A stretch of DNA of 64,000 bases, from positions 1 through 64,000 of the forward strand of contig JAJGQC010000653.1 in the NCBI GenBank assembly GCA_021014325.1. Reading direction: 5' to 3'. The notes beneath the pieces were generated by a model. It was not told the DNA's origin and ran no database searches. It worked only from the letters and a program-made list of their open reading frames with translations. This DNA comes from Plazaster borealis. Its lineage: Eukaryota > Echinodermata > Asteroidea > Forcipulatida > Labidiasteridae. The position numbers were made by a program, and so were the translations under genes. Shown in pieces: positions 44,550 to 53,934 of the stretch; the first letter of the stretch is position 1; the number at the start of each line of letters is the position of its first letter.

Positions 44550-45885
44550 GGCCCCATAAATAGGGCCAATCCACTTCGTATCCTTGGCCCTATCACCAAT
44601 GCAATTCTAGGTATCCCAATTATATTTCTTTGCCCGCTGTAATTTTTGATCCGCGTCTTTCTCGATCATGAAACTTACCGATTAAATGCTACTATTCCTG
44701 TATATATATTCTGTAGGATTTGAAACTTTGCATGGTGGAGGTATAACTATGAGAGGTTTGCGGCAACACCATGTGAATATCTCTTTTGAGTAGAGTTGGT
44801 TCTATATAAATATATATTCTGGTTTATTATTAAAAACAAATACATGGTTGGCAGCCAATGGCTGAAATAACCTTGTTTACAAGTAAAAATTCGTTATTAG
44901 TTAAACAATTTGTATAACATATTTAAAGGTATCGTACACGTTTGGTAATGACTCAAAACAAATATTATTAGCATAAAAACTTACTTGGTAACAAGCAACG
45001 GAGAGCTGTTGATAGTATAAAACATTGTAGGAAACGACTCCCTCTGAAGTAATGTAGTTTTTGAGAAAGAGGTAATTTCTCACTAAATTAATAAAAACTT
45101 CTTGCAAGAAGTTTTTATTCCTATCTGAAAGCACACAAATTTGTACAACAAGGGTGTTTTTTCTTTCATCTTTTTCTTGCAACTTCAATGACCAATTGAG
45201 CCCAAAATTTCACACTTGTTATTGTATGCATATGTTGGGATACACCAAGTGAGAACACTGGTATTTGACAATTTCCAAACGTGTTCAGTGCCTTTAAAAA
45301 CGGTGCAAATTGTAGATAGCCCGACTACTGGAGTTGTTGTAAAAACCAGGCCTGATAGTGATATTCTTCCTACTTTAGTCCGTTTTCCGAATGTTTTGTC
45401 CTTTGAAAAATCAGAAGAATTTTTGTAATAATAAAGCCTAACAGGTCTGTTAAAGCCCACACCATGTGTACATGTAGGTCAGCCCTTGTACTTAATTTTC
45501 AACTTTTTTTCCAAGGATCAAATATCATGCCTGAAAAATATCACACATTTTGAGGGAAAGTCAAAATATGCTTTTCGAGTCGCGAGTGTGAATTTTTGTT
45601 CACATAATTATTTAAACAACTTGCCCAAAAGCCATACCTTGTCAGGTTCCCTTAACAACTTGACAATAAGGATACGATCAACTGCTAAGATTGAAAGGGG
45701 ACCAGACTGATTTACTCGGCGTGCCGAGCACAATCTTTGCGCAGAAGGGTGTGAGATGCGCAATCAATGGCCCACGGCCCGCGCTACCGCACTCCGCTAC
45801 CGCATCGCCTTAAATGTACGCAATGATTTCACAAAACCTTGATTGCGCTCGGCGCGCTGAGTTAGTCTGGTCCCCAATAAATCGT
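44550..45885. mobile_element. Degenerate TAGCCCC-family foldback arm and centre
   Basis: 44,550-44,700 (GGCCAATCCACTTCGTATCC, then ACTTACCGATTAAATGCTAC) and 45,500-45,880 (GAAAAATATCACACATTTTG, CGAGTGTGAATTTTTG, GGATACGATCAACTGCTAAG, then CCAGACTGATTTACTCGGCG and the complementary TGAGTTAGTCTGGTCC) align in order with the left arm and centre of the 11.9-kb element. Unrelated AT-rich sequence (about 44,740-45,430) splits the two parts. Confidence 0.7.
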
Positions 45886-45947
45886 CCATTTTTAGTGCCG
45901 TGCTGAGTCGTGTTGCCATGTACCTCTCCGGCGGAGAGGTAGCTGTC

Positions 45948-45971
45948 ATGGCGGCGTCCATGAGTAGCTAG
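45948..45971 (+). pseudogene. Copy of the MAASIS-type start exon, stopped after 7 codons
   Basis: GCTGTCATGGCGGCGTCC matches the ATG context at 50,573, but the frame ends at TAG after MAASMSS. Downstream TTTTGTGAGAAGAGGAAGA still matches. A CCTCTCCGGCGGAGAGG hairpin sits just before the ATG in this copy. Confidence 0.6.
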
Positions 45972-46156
45972 AAGTACGAGCAGTGAACGCGTGGATTTTG
46001 TGAGAAGAGGAAGAATATCATTCACGTGCTGAAATGCCCGGCTTCGTCACCCAGATAGCTGAGCACGCCAGATAGCTGAGTGAGACCGGGGACACCGGTA
46101 TGTAATAATAACGTTGAAAACGAATTTTGTGAACCTATAGACACAATCGGCGACTC

Positions 46157-46408
46157 CAGGGCCCAATTTCATAGATGATAGAGCTGCTAAGCACAAAAAT
46201 TTGCTTAGCATAAAATTTCTTCCGTGATAAAAACAGGATTACCAACCAAATTTCCATGTGATTTTCAGGATAAGCAAACAACAGCTGAATACCAGTAACA
46301 AGCAATATGCAACACATGGAAAGTTGGTTGGTAATCGTATTTTTTATCAAGGAAGAAATTTCATGCTAAGCAAATTTTTGTGCTTAGCAGCTCTATGAAA
46401 TTGGGCCC
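46157..46408. mobile_element. 252-bp foldback element, GGGCCCAATTTCATAGA ends
   Basis: Nearly symmetrical. The left end GGGCCCAATTTCATAGATGA and AGAGCTGCTAAGCACAAAAA match the right end in reverse complement, and inner landmarks (ATTACCAACCAA, TTCTTCC-TGATAAAAA) pair as well. No clear TSD. Remnants of the same family lie at 10.6, 11.7, 30.36, 35.15, 39.35, 39.8 and 40.2 kb. Confidence 0.9.
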
Positions 46409-46409
46409 A

Positions 46410-47595
46410 GCTAGCGGTGGTCACGTGACGTATAGTTGGTACAGAATCATAAGAAACCATCGCGCTCAGTGTTTAAGCACGAGGAGCTCAATGGGATTGT
46501 CGTAGTTTTCCAGGCACGTAGGAACCGGGGGGGGCTACTGGCCCCGCTGAAAACATACTGAAAACATGAGGGGGGGCCGGGCCCCCCTAAAAAATGTTGT
46601 CCGGATGACAAATTAGCTTGTTCATACATGTATGTTCTGACTGAGGGAAAAGTACTGCGGTCTGTAGGCCATTTAATCAGATCACATTGACAAAGTGGCT
46701 ATTTGAATACATTTGCTTACGGAATCTTGAAGTTTCTTCGTCCGTGCTTCCGCCCATGCAACAGACGCAAATTGAACACGTGCGCAGGAACGCCTGGCCC
46801 CAATTGTATGTGTATGTGTATGGGGTCAACGGGATCCTAGGAGGCGCCCATTCTTTATGCATGTATACAAAAGACAGCATGGGATTTACATTTTCTAGGA
46901 GTCCTTTGTTGATGTTGCAGGAAATTTTCCTGTAAAATTAGTCGATTGATATTGATCAGAAGTGCTCTTTTCCTCTGTATTTAGGCACACGGAAGCTTGA
47001 TTTTTCGACCCCAAAATGCCAAAAGCTCAGAGCTCCTACCAGGGGCCGTGAGGCTGGCCCCTGGACCCCAACCCTGAAAATGATTTGAGCCACAAATGGA
47101 GAAGCCTGTGTGCGCTGTTATGACCCCCGGTTAAAAATCCTGGGTCCGCGCATGCTCATTTCTTAAAAAAGATAGCATCGAACAGTATTTTAGCATCAAT
47201 ATTTTGAGGGATGTTTCTACCATCATCACCTTTACACCGTGTCAGTTTTATCTTTTTAAATATTTTAACTTCATGTTTTACATCACGGATTTTAACTGAT
47301 AGTACATTAAACGATTTTATGCAATTCTGGTAATCTGGGGATGTGGGTAAAGTGTTTAATAATTAAGGTGGGTGACCAGGCAAATTTCACAGATATAACT
47401 TGGCCCCCCTGTTAAAGTCATCTTCCTTTGTGCCTGTTTTCAGATAGGTTGCTTGAAAACATCGAAGAAAAGCTCTGTTTTAACCATCACCTACTGACTT
47501 TTCAATGGACAGAGACGTTGTCTCCCTCTTGAACAATACACGACCTTTTTTTTACAGAGACCTCTCCGGAGCCATGGGACATAACGAAACTCTAA
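46410..47595. other. No gene; two G/C palindromic patches
   Basis: GGGGGGCCGGGCCCCCC near 46,571 and GGGGCCGTGAGGCTGGCCCC near 47,042 are short GC palindromes. Otherwise nothing is recognised. Confidence 0.5.
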
Positions 47596-47599
47596 AGGG

Positions 47600-48120
47600 C
47601 TTACCGATTGCTTTCTCTCGTTGGCTACCATCGTAAATAGTTCTTAGTCCCGCACTCCCATAAACACATTATTAATTTTCTGCAGACTGTCTGGGCAGAG
47701 CCGGTGCCTGGGCACTCCTCTGCCTCGGTCCGTCTGTCCTTTCCATCCGCCCTTCCCCCGGTTTTTTTTTTACCCTTCCTCTGTTTTTTCCCACCCTTTC
47801 TAAAAAGAACTATTGACGCCTGAAACGTTTTTTTTTAAAAGCTTGCACTTCATAATGATTCTCACTGCTACGAGCAGAATCTTCATAACCATAACAAATT
47901 ATTAGCCTTTTGAACACCTAGAGTGCGCACCGAACTATTTTCTTTGCATGTCCACTAAAACTCCCTCATAAAATATGATGCCTATAAATTGAATATCATA
48001 AAAATATTTTCGTGGTGACATGATGATCTCATCCTCTGATTTGCTTGGACACGGCTACATGTATGATTTTACTCTTCCTCTATAAACAAAACTTCCAGGA
48101 CTGTGTGCCAGTGTTTTTCG
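47600..48120. repeat. Diverged third copy of the 15.6/24.65-kb segment start
   Basis: Colinear islands of similarity to 15,690-16,250: GGGCAGAGCCGGTGCCTGGGC, GACGCCTGAAACGTTTTTTT, AAAGCTTGCACTTCATA, TTCATAACCATAACAAA, TTTGCATGTCC, CTTCCTCTATAAACA. Divergence is much higher than between the two local copies, marking a dispersed repeat family. Confidence 0.75.
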
Positions 48121-48419
48121 GAGCTTTACCAAACCATTTCGACAACGCTTGAAAATTAAAACTGGGCACACTTCCGTCTTTTGGCGAATTTTGGCACTAT
48201 ATAAGTTTACGTTATTATTATTATTATTATATTACTTGCGATGGATTTAGAAAAGTTAAAATCGTGTTGCAACCAACCAAGGCAACATGAATCATGACCC
48301 TTACAGCAGTGGCACTCGGATGATGCCATGTTTTTCCATACACACCGTGCTGTTTGTTTACATTGTATACCCACTACAAGTCACGTGACACCGGTTGCCG
48401 ATTGTGTCTATTGTAAGAA

Positions 48420-49150
48420 CCTGTGTACGTCTTCTCAAAGAGCAAGTTGTCAAGATCGTTGAGATATGAGCAAAATTCACACTCGAAAAGCAATTGTTTT
48501 CCAACCCAAAATGTGTGATGTTTTTACAACAAATTCTAGCACTAGCATTCGGGCTATATACAAGTACAGTAGACCCAGTAATTTTACATCATCGGTCGTA
48601 CTAGCGCCCCAGGATTTTCCCAAAGCGAAACTCAATTTGGCGATCCCACACAGGTACCCTGCCTTAACTGTGATGACCACGCGGTTGAGGCAGGGCACCT
48701 GTCAAATTTTAGACGGTAGTCCTGCCTCAACCGCGCTGTTATCACGGTTGAGTCAAGGCACCCTCCTAAGCGACGGGTGCCCTACCCCAACCGCGCTGTC
48801 GTCATGGTTGATGCCGGGCACTCGTCTAAAATTTGACAGGTGCCCTCACTGCCCTGCCTCAACCGCGTGGTCATCACGGTTGAGGCAGGGCACCCGTGGA
48901 TACTGCCGAAACCATGACCGCCAAATTGAGTTTCGCTTGAGAAAATACAAGTTTTTCCTGGGGCGCTAGTACACCGATGATGTCAAAATTTTGAAAAAGG
49001 AGTACAGTGCCCCAGTTATTGGGTCTACAAGTACAGTAGCATTCGATTGGTAAGTTTCATGATTGAGAATGACGCGGATACAAAATTACAGCAGGCAAAG
49101 ATATAGGATTGCATATTGGATACGAAATGGATTGTTGAATGCCAAATTGT
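48420..49150. mobile_element. TAGCCCC-family arm interrupted by a MITE-like element
   Basis: 48,438-48,569 (GAGCAAGTTGTCAAGATCGT, CACTCGAAAAGCAATTG) and 49,028-49,150 (AGTAGCATTCGATTGGTAAG, TTTCATGATTGAGAATG) together match 12,718-12,865 without a gap once the insert and one 9-bp repeat are removed. This is a clear nested insertion. Confidence 0.88.
48570..49027. mobile_element. MITE-like foldback element, nested, with 9-bp TSD
   Basis: Starts TAGACCCAGTAATTTTACAT and ends GTGCCCCAGTTATTGGGTCTA. Perfect 9-bp direct repeats CAAGTACAG flank it (48,561-48,569 and 49,028-49,036). It shares the GGTTGAGGCAGGGCACC modules of the 43.7-kb copy, here as at least five alternating copies. An open frame crossing it reflects the modules, not a gene. 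Confidence 0.93.
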
Positions 49151-50425
49151 TCTGAAAATATGATTTTAAATTGAAGTAAAATATTGTATAGAATTTGTAA
49201 ATAAAAATAAAGGGATTTTTGAGATTTTTTTAAATTTTTGCATCCATCTTAAAAACGAACACTACATTATTACAATAATAATAGAAACAAAGCAATATTT
49301 GGGGTTTTTAATCTCTGGTAAGGCTAATATTCCATATCTGGCCGCCACTTTTATCTCCCTTAATTTAGGTCAAATTATAATCCTTACAGCTGTCCAGAAG
49401 GGTTGCAGAATGTATACAAAAAGACACAGGCACGTTGAACTATTACAAAGTGTTAAAATCATAAAAATTAGGCCATTTTTTAAAGTCTAAGTTATGGTGG
49501 TCTTGACAACATTGCCACACTCCGTTTTAGTTCCTTTGGGCATGAGTGCTCGAGAGTTCCGTCAGTGCAATGAAATGTAAGCTTGAATTTCCCTTTGAGG
49601 GTCCACATTTTGAGGTTAATAGCAAAGTCAAACATCCATTAAAAATCAAACAAATCCAATAGAAAGATTCCAATAGTGATGTCCTTTTAAAAAATGTCAA
49701 CAGTGTATGAAAAGTTAACGTAGTGTAGACCGTCAGTTTGACATCAATATTTTTGAACAGGCACCCTTACATGGGAGACCATGGCGCTTCAGTTGTAGCC
49801 TGAACATGTGACGTTACACTTTAAGGCTTGTAAAAGACAGGGAACCAGTCTACTTTGCAGCATGAAGGCAATAGTTTGAATCGAAGAATCAGGAAAAGCG
49901 GCCAAGCAACCTACACCGACGTAGATTTTGTCAGTTATAGGATGAATCAAAGTGTGAATAGTACGAACTTCTAAACAAATGGTTGCCCATCTTCACAATT
50001 TTAAAAGTGTTACCTTTCATTTGATATTTTTTAGGATTGTTTGCACCATTGAGCTGGCAGAAAATATCAACATGTACAATAATGGATTGTTGGCAATGCA
50101 GACAGTGACTTAACAAAAGGGTAGGTGCATACTGTTATTTCTTATGACTGAGTGTATCACCCCTGTCTCACAGTAAATGGTCTTGTGGTTAAATGCTGAA
50201 GCAGTTTGCAACTTTACATCTACATACTGTTAGTGTTACTTTAGCTTACTTAAAGAGGATAAAATAATCTTTTAGTTTTATCAATTACGGTCATTTCCAA
50301 GAAACAAAATGTAACAAATGTGACTGAAAATAATCAAAACCAGGGGTTGTAGCGAGAGCAAATTAAGTGTGGGTTAATTGTGTAAGGCAAGTGAAGCGAG
50401 CCGAGCAAAGTGCTTCATGGTCGGT
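49151..50425. other. No feature recognised
   Basis: AT-rich unique-looking sequence without a supportable gene, RNA or repeat. Confidence 0.5.
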
Positions 50426-50429
50426 ATCA

Positions 50430-50829
50430 CAGTCTCAGCTATCCGCGTGCTCGGCTATCTCGCGTGCTCAGTAATACCATGTATGCGCACAGCAAGCGAA
50501 GCAGTCCAAGTGTCGTGCTGAGTCGTGTTGCCATATATACATGTACTACTCTCTTGCGGAGAGGTAGCTGTCATGGCGGCATCCATCAGCAGAAGTACGA
50601 GCAGTGATCGCGTGGATCGTTTTAGAGAATTTTGTGAGAAGAGGAAGAGTATCATTCACTATTTAATTAAACAGCAGTACATATGCAGAAGGGTCGAAAG
50701 AGGTTCAGAAGAGGGTCATACGTTGCCAATCCAAAAAATATCTGTGTAGAGGAGACCATGACAATACAGCTTGCTGAAATGCCCGGCTACGTCATCTGGA
50801 TAGCTGAGCACGCCGAATAGCTGAGACCG
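50430..50829. mobile_element. Inverted repeats enclosing a captured exon-like sequence
   Basis: CAGTCTCAGCTATCCGCGTG and following CTCGGCTATC (50,430-50,459) match in reverse complement GATAGCTGAGCACGCCGAAT then AGCTGAGACCG (50,799-50,829) with few differences. Further GATAGCTGAGCA copies lie at 50,868 and near 46,055. Between them sits the 58-codon frame starting ATGGCGGCATCC. A foldback element that picked up a gene fragment is one reading. Confidence 0.5.
50573..50749 (+). pseudogene. Exon-like 58-codon frame starting MAASISRSTSSDRVDR
   Basis: The ATG is in the context GCTGTCATGGCGGC. The frame continues FREFCEKRKSIIHYL with an acidic/basic mix typical of a real N-terminus, then loses character and stops at TAG. 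A related copy at 45,948 is stopped early, and a third, at 52,190-52,235, retains only the upstream part. Protein not recognised. Confidence 0.35.
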
Positions 50830-50880
50830 CGTCTACAATGTGCTGAAATGCCTGGCTACGCCACCCGGATAGCTGAGCAA

Positions 50881-52235
50881 TTTTAGATGGTGTCCTGCCT
50901 CAACCACCCTGCTATATTGGTTGAGGCAAGGCACCCGCCTAAATTGAAGATCCTTCGGGAAAATACAACGGCACTCTGGGGCGCTAGTACGACCGATAAT
51001 GTCCAAATTTCGAAAAGGAGTACAGCGCCCCAGTTACTGGGTCTAGGGTAAGTTCATACTTATCTGTACGGAAAATGGAAATGTTATTCAAAATGGTTGT
51101 TTGTAAAACTCAGTGGTTTGTGTTTTTTTCACGAGGGCGGCAAGTTTGAAAAGCACATCAGTGTACGAACTAGCTCCATAAATTGGGCCAATCCACTTCG
51201 TATCCTTGGCCCCAGCACCATTGCAATTCTTTGTTTGTGCCTTCTGTAATTTAAATTCTGCTACGTTCTTGAACATGAAACTTACGAAAAGGACACAAAG
51301 TGGATTGGCCCAATTTTAAATAGGGCTATGTACGAACTAGCCCCATAAATAGGGCCAATCCACTTTGTATCCTTGGCCCTATCACCAATGCAATTCTATT
51401 TCTTTGCCCGCTGTAATTTTTGATCCACGTCTTTCTCGATCATGAAACTTACCGATTAAATGCTACTACATTTGCATATATATATTCTGGTTTATTATTA
51501 AAAACAAATACATGGTTGGCAGCCACTGGCTGAAATAACCTTGTTTAAAACAATAACAAGTAAAAATTCATTTTTAGTTAAAAAATTGGTATAACCTATT
51601 TAAAAACAAATACATGTCATGTACAAATTGTAGATAGCCCGACTGCTGGAATTTGTTGTAAAACCAGGCCTGATAGTGATATTCTTCCTACTTTAGTCCA
51701 TTTTCCGATTGTTTTGTCCTTTGAAAAATAAGAAAAATTTTTGTAGTAATAAAGCCTAACAAGTCTATTAAAGCCCACACCATGTGTACATGTAGGTCAG
51801 CCCTTGTACTTAACGTTTCAACTTTTTTTCAAGGATCAAATATCATGCCTGAAAAATATCACACATTTTTGGGGGAAATCAAAATATGCTTTTCGAGTCG
51901 CAAGTGTGAATTTTTATTCATATAATTATTTAAACAACTTGCCCAAAACCCATACATTGTCAGGTTCCCTTATCAACTTTACAATAAGGATACGATCAAC
52001 TGCTAAGATTGAAAGGGGACCAGACTGATTTACTCGGCATGCCGAGCACAATCTTCACGCAGACGGGCGTGAGATGCGCAATCAATGGCCCGCTGCCGCA
52101 TCACCTTAAATGTACGCAATGATTTCACAAAACTTTGATTGCGCCGGCGCGCTGAGTTAGTCTGGTCCCCAATAAATCGTCCATTTTAGTGCCGTGCTGA
52201 GTCTTGTTGCCATATACATGTACTACTCTCTCGGT
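50881..52235. repeat. Segmental duplication, copy 2
   Basis: Counterpart of 44,105-45,965. It begins inside the MITE-like element, whose right end is kept (to 51,046, followed by GGGTAAGTT), and includes the small foldback at 51,172-51,327 and the TAGCCCC-family arm and centre at 51,830-52,180. It ends at TACTACTCTCTCGGTAGATG, where similarity to the ATGGCGGC region stops. Confidence 0.88.
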
Positions 52236-52467
52236 AGATGTTACTTTCCAAACGCCAGGAGTCGATCGCTACTCGTGTATAAGGATCCGATACAATTGGT
52301 AGTCAGCAAGGTACTAATACATAGACTCGCTACACTGCTTTGAGCTTTTTCTCCCTATAAGAATAGTTTTTGTTTTTTTGGTAGGGTAACTAGTACAACC
52401 ATTGTACAATAAACGATTCACAAATGTTAATCTGTTGTTAGTGGATTTCTCTTTTTGGTTCAGATAA

Positions 52468-52734
52468 TTATTCATACATCTTTGAAAACTCAAAGTCATG
52501 AGCTCGCTTCGGCACTGTGTAATTCCATATAGGAAGGAATCCTCCATGGTAATACTGTAGTGATTTGTAAAACAGCCTTTTTAACATGTTATCATTCAAA
52601 TTAAGCCAATCAAAGACTGGTATTCCATGCATAAAGGTTTCATGTACTGCCGACGATTTTTTCAAATTTTTAGAACGCTTTCTTATATTTATTTCTGATT
52701 TTTTAATAATAGAGACCACGTACCACACCGCCAT
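52468..52734 (-). CDS. Unrecognised open frame, possible exon
   Basis: An 88-codon minus-strand frame with pieces HETFMHGIPVFDWLNLNDNM, LKRLFYKSLQYYHGGFLPIW and KRAHDFEFSKMYE. The middle lies within the first unit of the 237-bp array, and the downstream units retain LNLNDNMLKRPFYKS-like codons with intervening stops in several copies. No acceptor, donor or family is identified. Chance cannot be excluded. Confidence 0.2.
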   Translation of the reverse strand: MAVWYVVSIIKKSEINIRKRSKNLKKSSAVHETFMHGIPVFDWLNLNDNMLKRLFYKSLQYYHGGFLPIWNYTVPKRAHDFEFSKMYE

Positions 52735-53934
52735 GCTTGTACATTACACCGAAATCAACGCCCGGGGTTGATTTGTAAAACGGCCTTTTTAACATGTTAT
52801 CATTCAAATTAAGCCAATTAAAGACTAGTATTCCACACAAGAAGGTTTGATGTATTCTTGACGATTTTTTCAAATTTTTAGAACGCTTTCTTATATTTAT
52901 TTAGGATTTTTTAATAATAAAGACAACAGATCACTCTGCTGCAGTCTTTAAGTGTGTACCACACCGCTATGCTTGTACATTACACCGAAATCAACACCAG
53001 GTGTTGATTTGTAAAACGGCCTTTTAAGCATGTTATCATTCAAATTAAGCCAATCAAAGACTAGCATTCCACACATAAAGGTTTCATGTATTGTTGACGA
53101 TTTTTTCAAATTTTTAGAACACTTTCTTATATTTATTTGAGATTTTTTAAAAATAAAGACAACAGATCACTTTACTGCAGTCTTTACGTGTGTACAACAC
53201 CGCCATGCTTGTACATTACACCAAAATCAACACCAGGGGTTGATTTGTAAAAGAGCCTTTGAAACATGTTGTCATTCAAATTAAGCAAATCAAAGACTAG
53301 CATTCCACACATAAAGGTTTCATGTATTGTTGATTATTTTTGCAGATTTTTAGAATGCTTTCTTAAATTTATTTGAGATTTTTTAATGATAGAGACCACA
53401 GATCACTTTGCTGCAGTCTTTACGTGTGTACCACACCGCCATGCATGTACATTACACTGAAATCAACGCCAGGGGTTGATTTGTAAAACGGATTTTTTTT
53501 ACATTCATTTGTTATCATTCAAACTAAGCCAATCAAAGACTAGTATTTCACACAAAGGTTTCATGTATTGTTGAAGATTTTTATTCAAATTTTTAGAACG
53601 CTTTCTTATATTTATTTGAGATTTTTAAAAAATAAAGACAACAGATCACTTTGCTGCAGTCTTTACGGGTGTACAACACCGCCATGCTTGTACATTACAC
53701 CGAAATCAACACCAGGGATTGATTTGTAAAACGGCCTTTTTAGCATATTATCATTCAAATTAAGCCAATCAAAGACTAGCATTCCTTACCTAAAGGTTTC
53801 ATGTACTGCTAACGATGTTTTCACATTTTTAGAACGCTTTCTTATATTGATTTGAGATTTTTTAATAATAAAGACAACAGATCACTTTGCTGCAGTCTTT
53901 ACGTGTGCACCACACCGCCATGCGTCTACATTAC
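52559..53934. repeat. ~237-bp tandem array, six units
   Basis: Units start TTGATTTGTAAAACGGCCTT near 52,559, 52,768, 53,004, 53,240, 53,475 and 53,719. The first is ~27 bp shorter, lacking the GATCACTTTGCTGCAGTC part. The last stops at TACATTACA, where the satellite begins. Confidence 0.93.

Larger units (their letters stand above)
44105..45965. repeat. Segmental duplication, copy 1
   Basis: Corresponds to 50,881-52,235 in the same order and orientation, from the right end of the MITE-like element to the CGTGCTGAGTCGTGTTGCCA stretch. Copy 1 has about 0.5 kb (44,900-45,300) that copy 2 lacks. Confidence 0.88.

Noticed and set aside
48466..48969. 167-codon plus-strand frame, the longest unbroken plus-strand frame outside the relics
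   Set aside because: It crosses the border between two nested mobile elements and consists mostly of the alternating palindromic modules.
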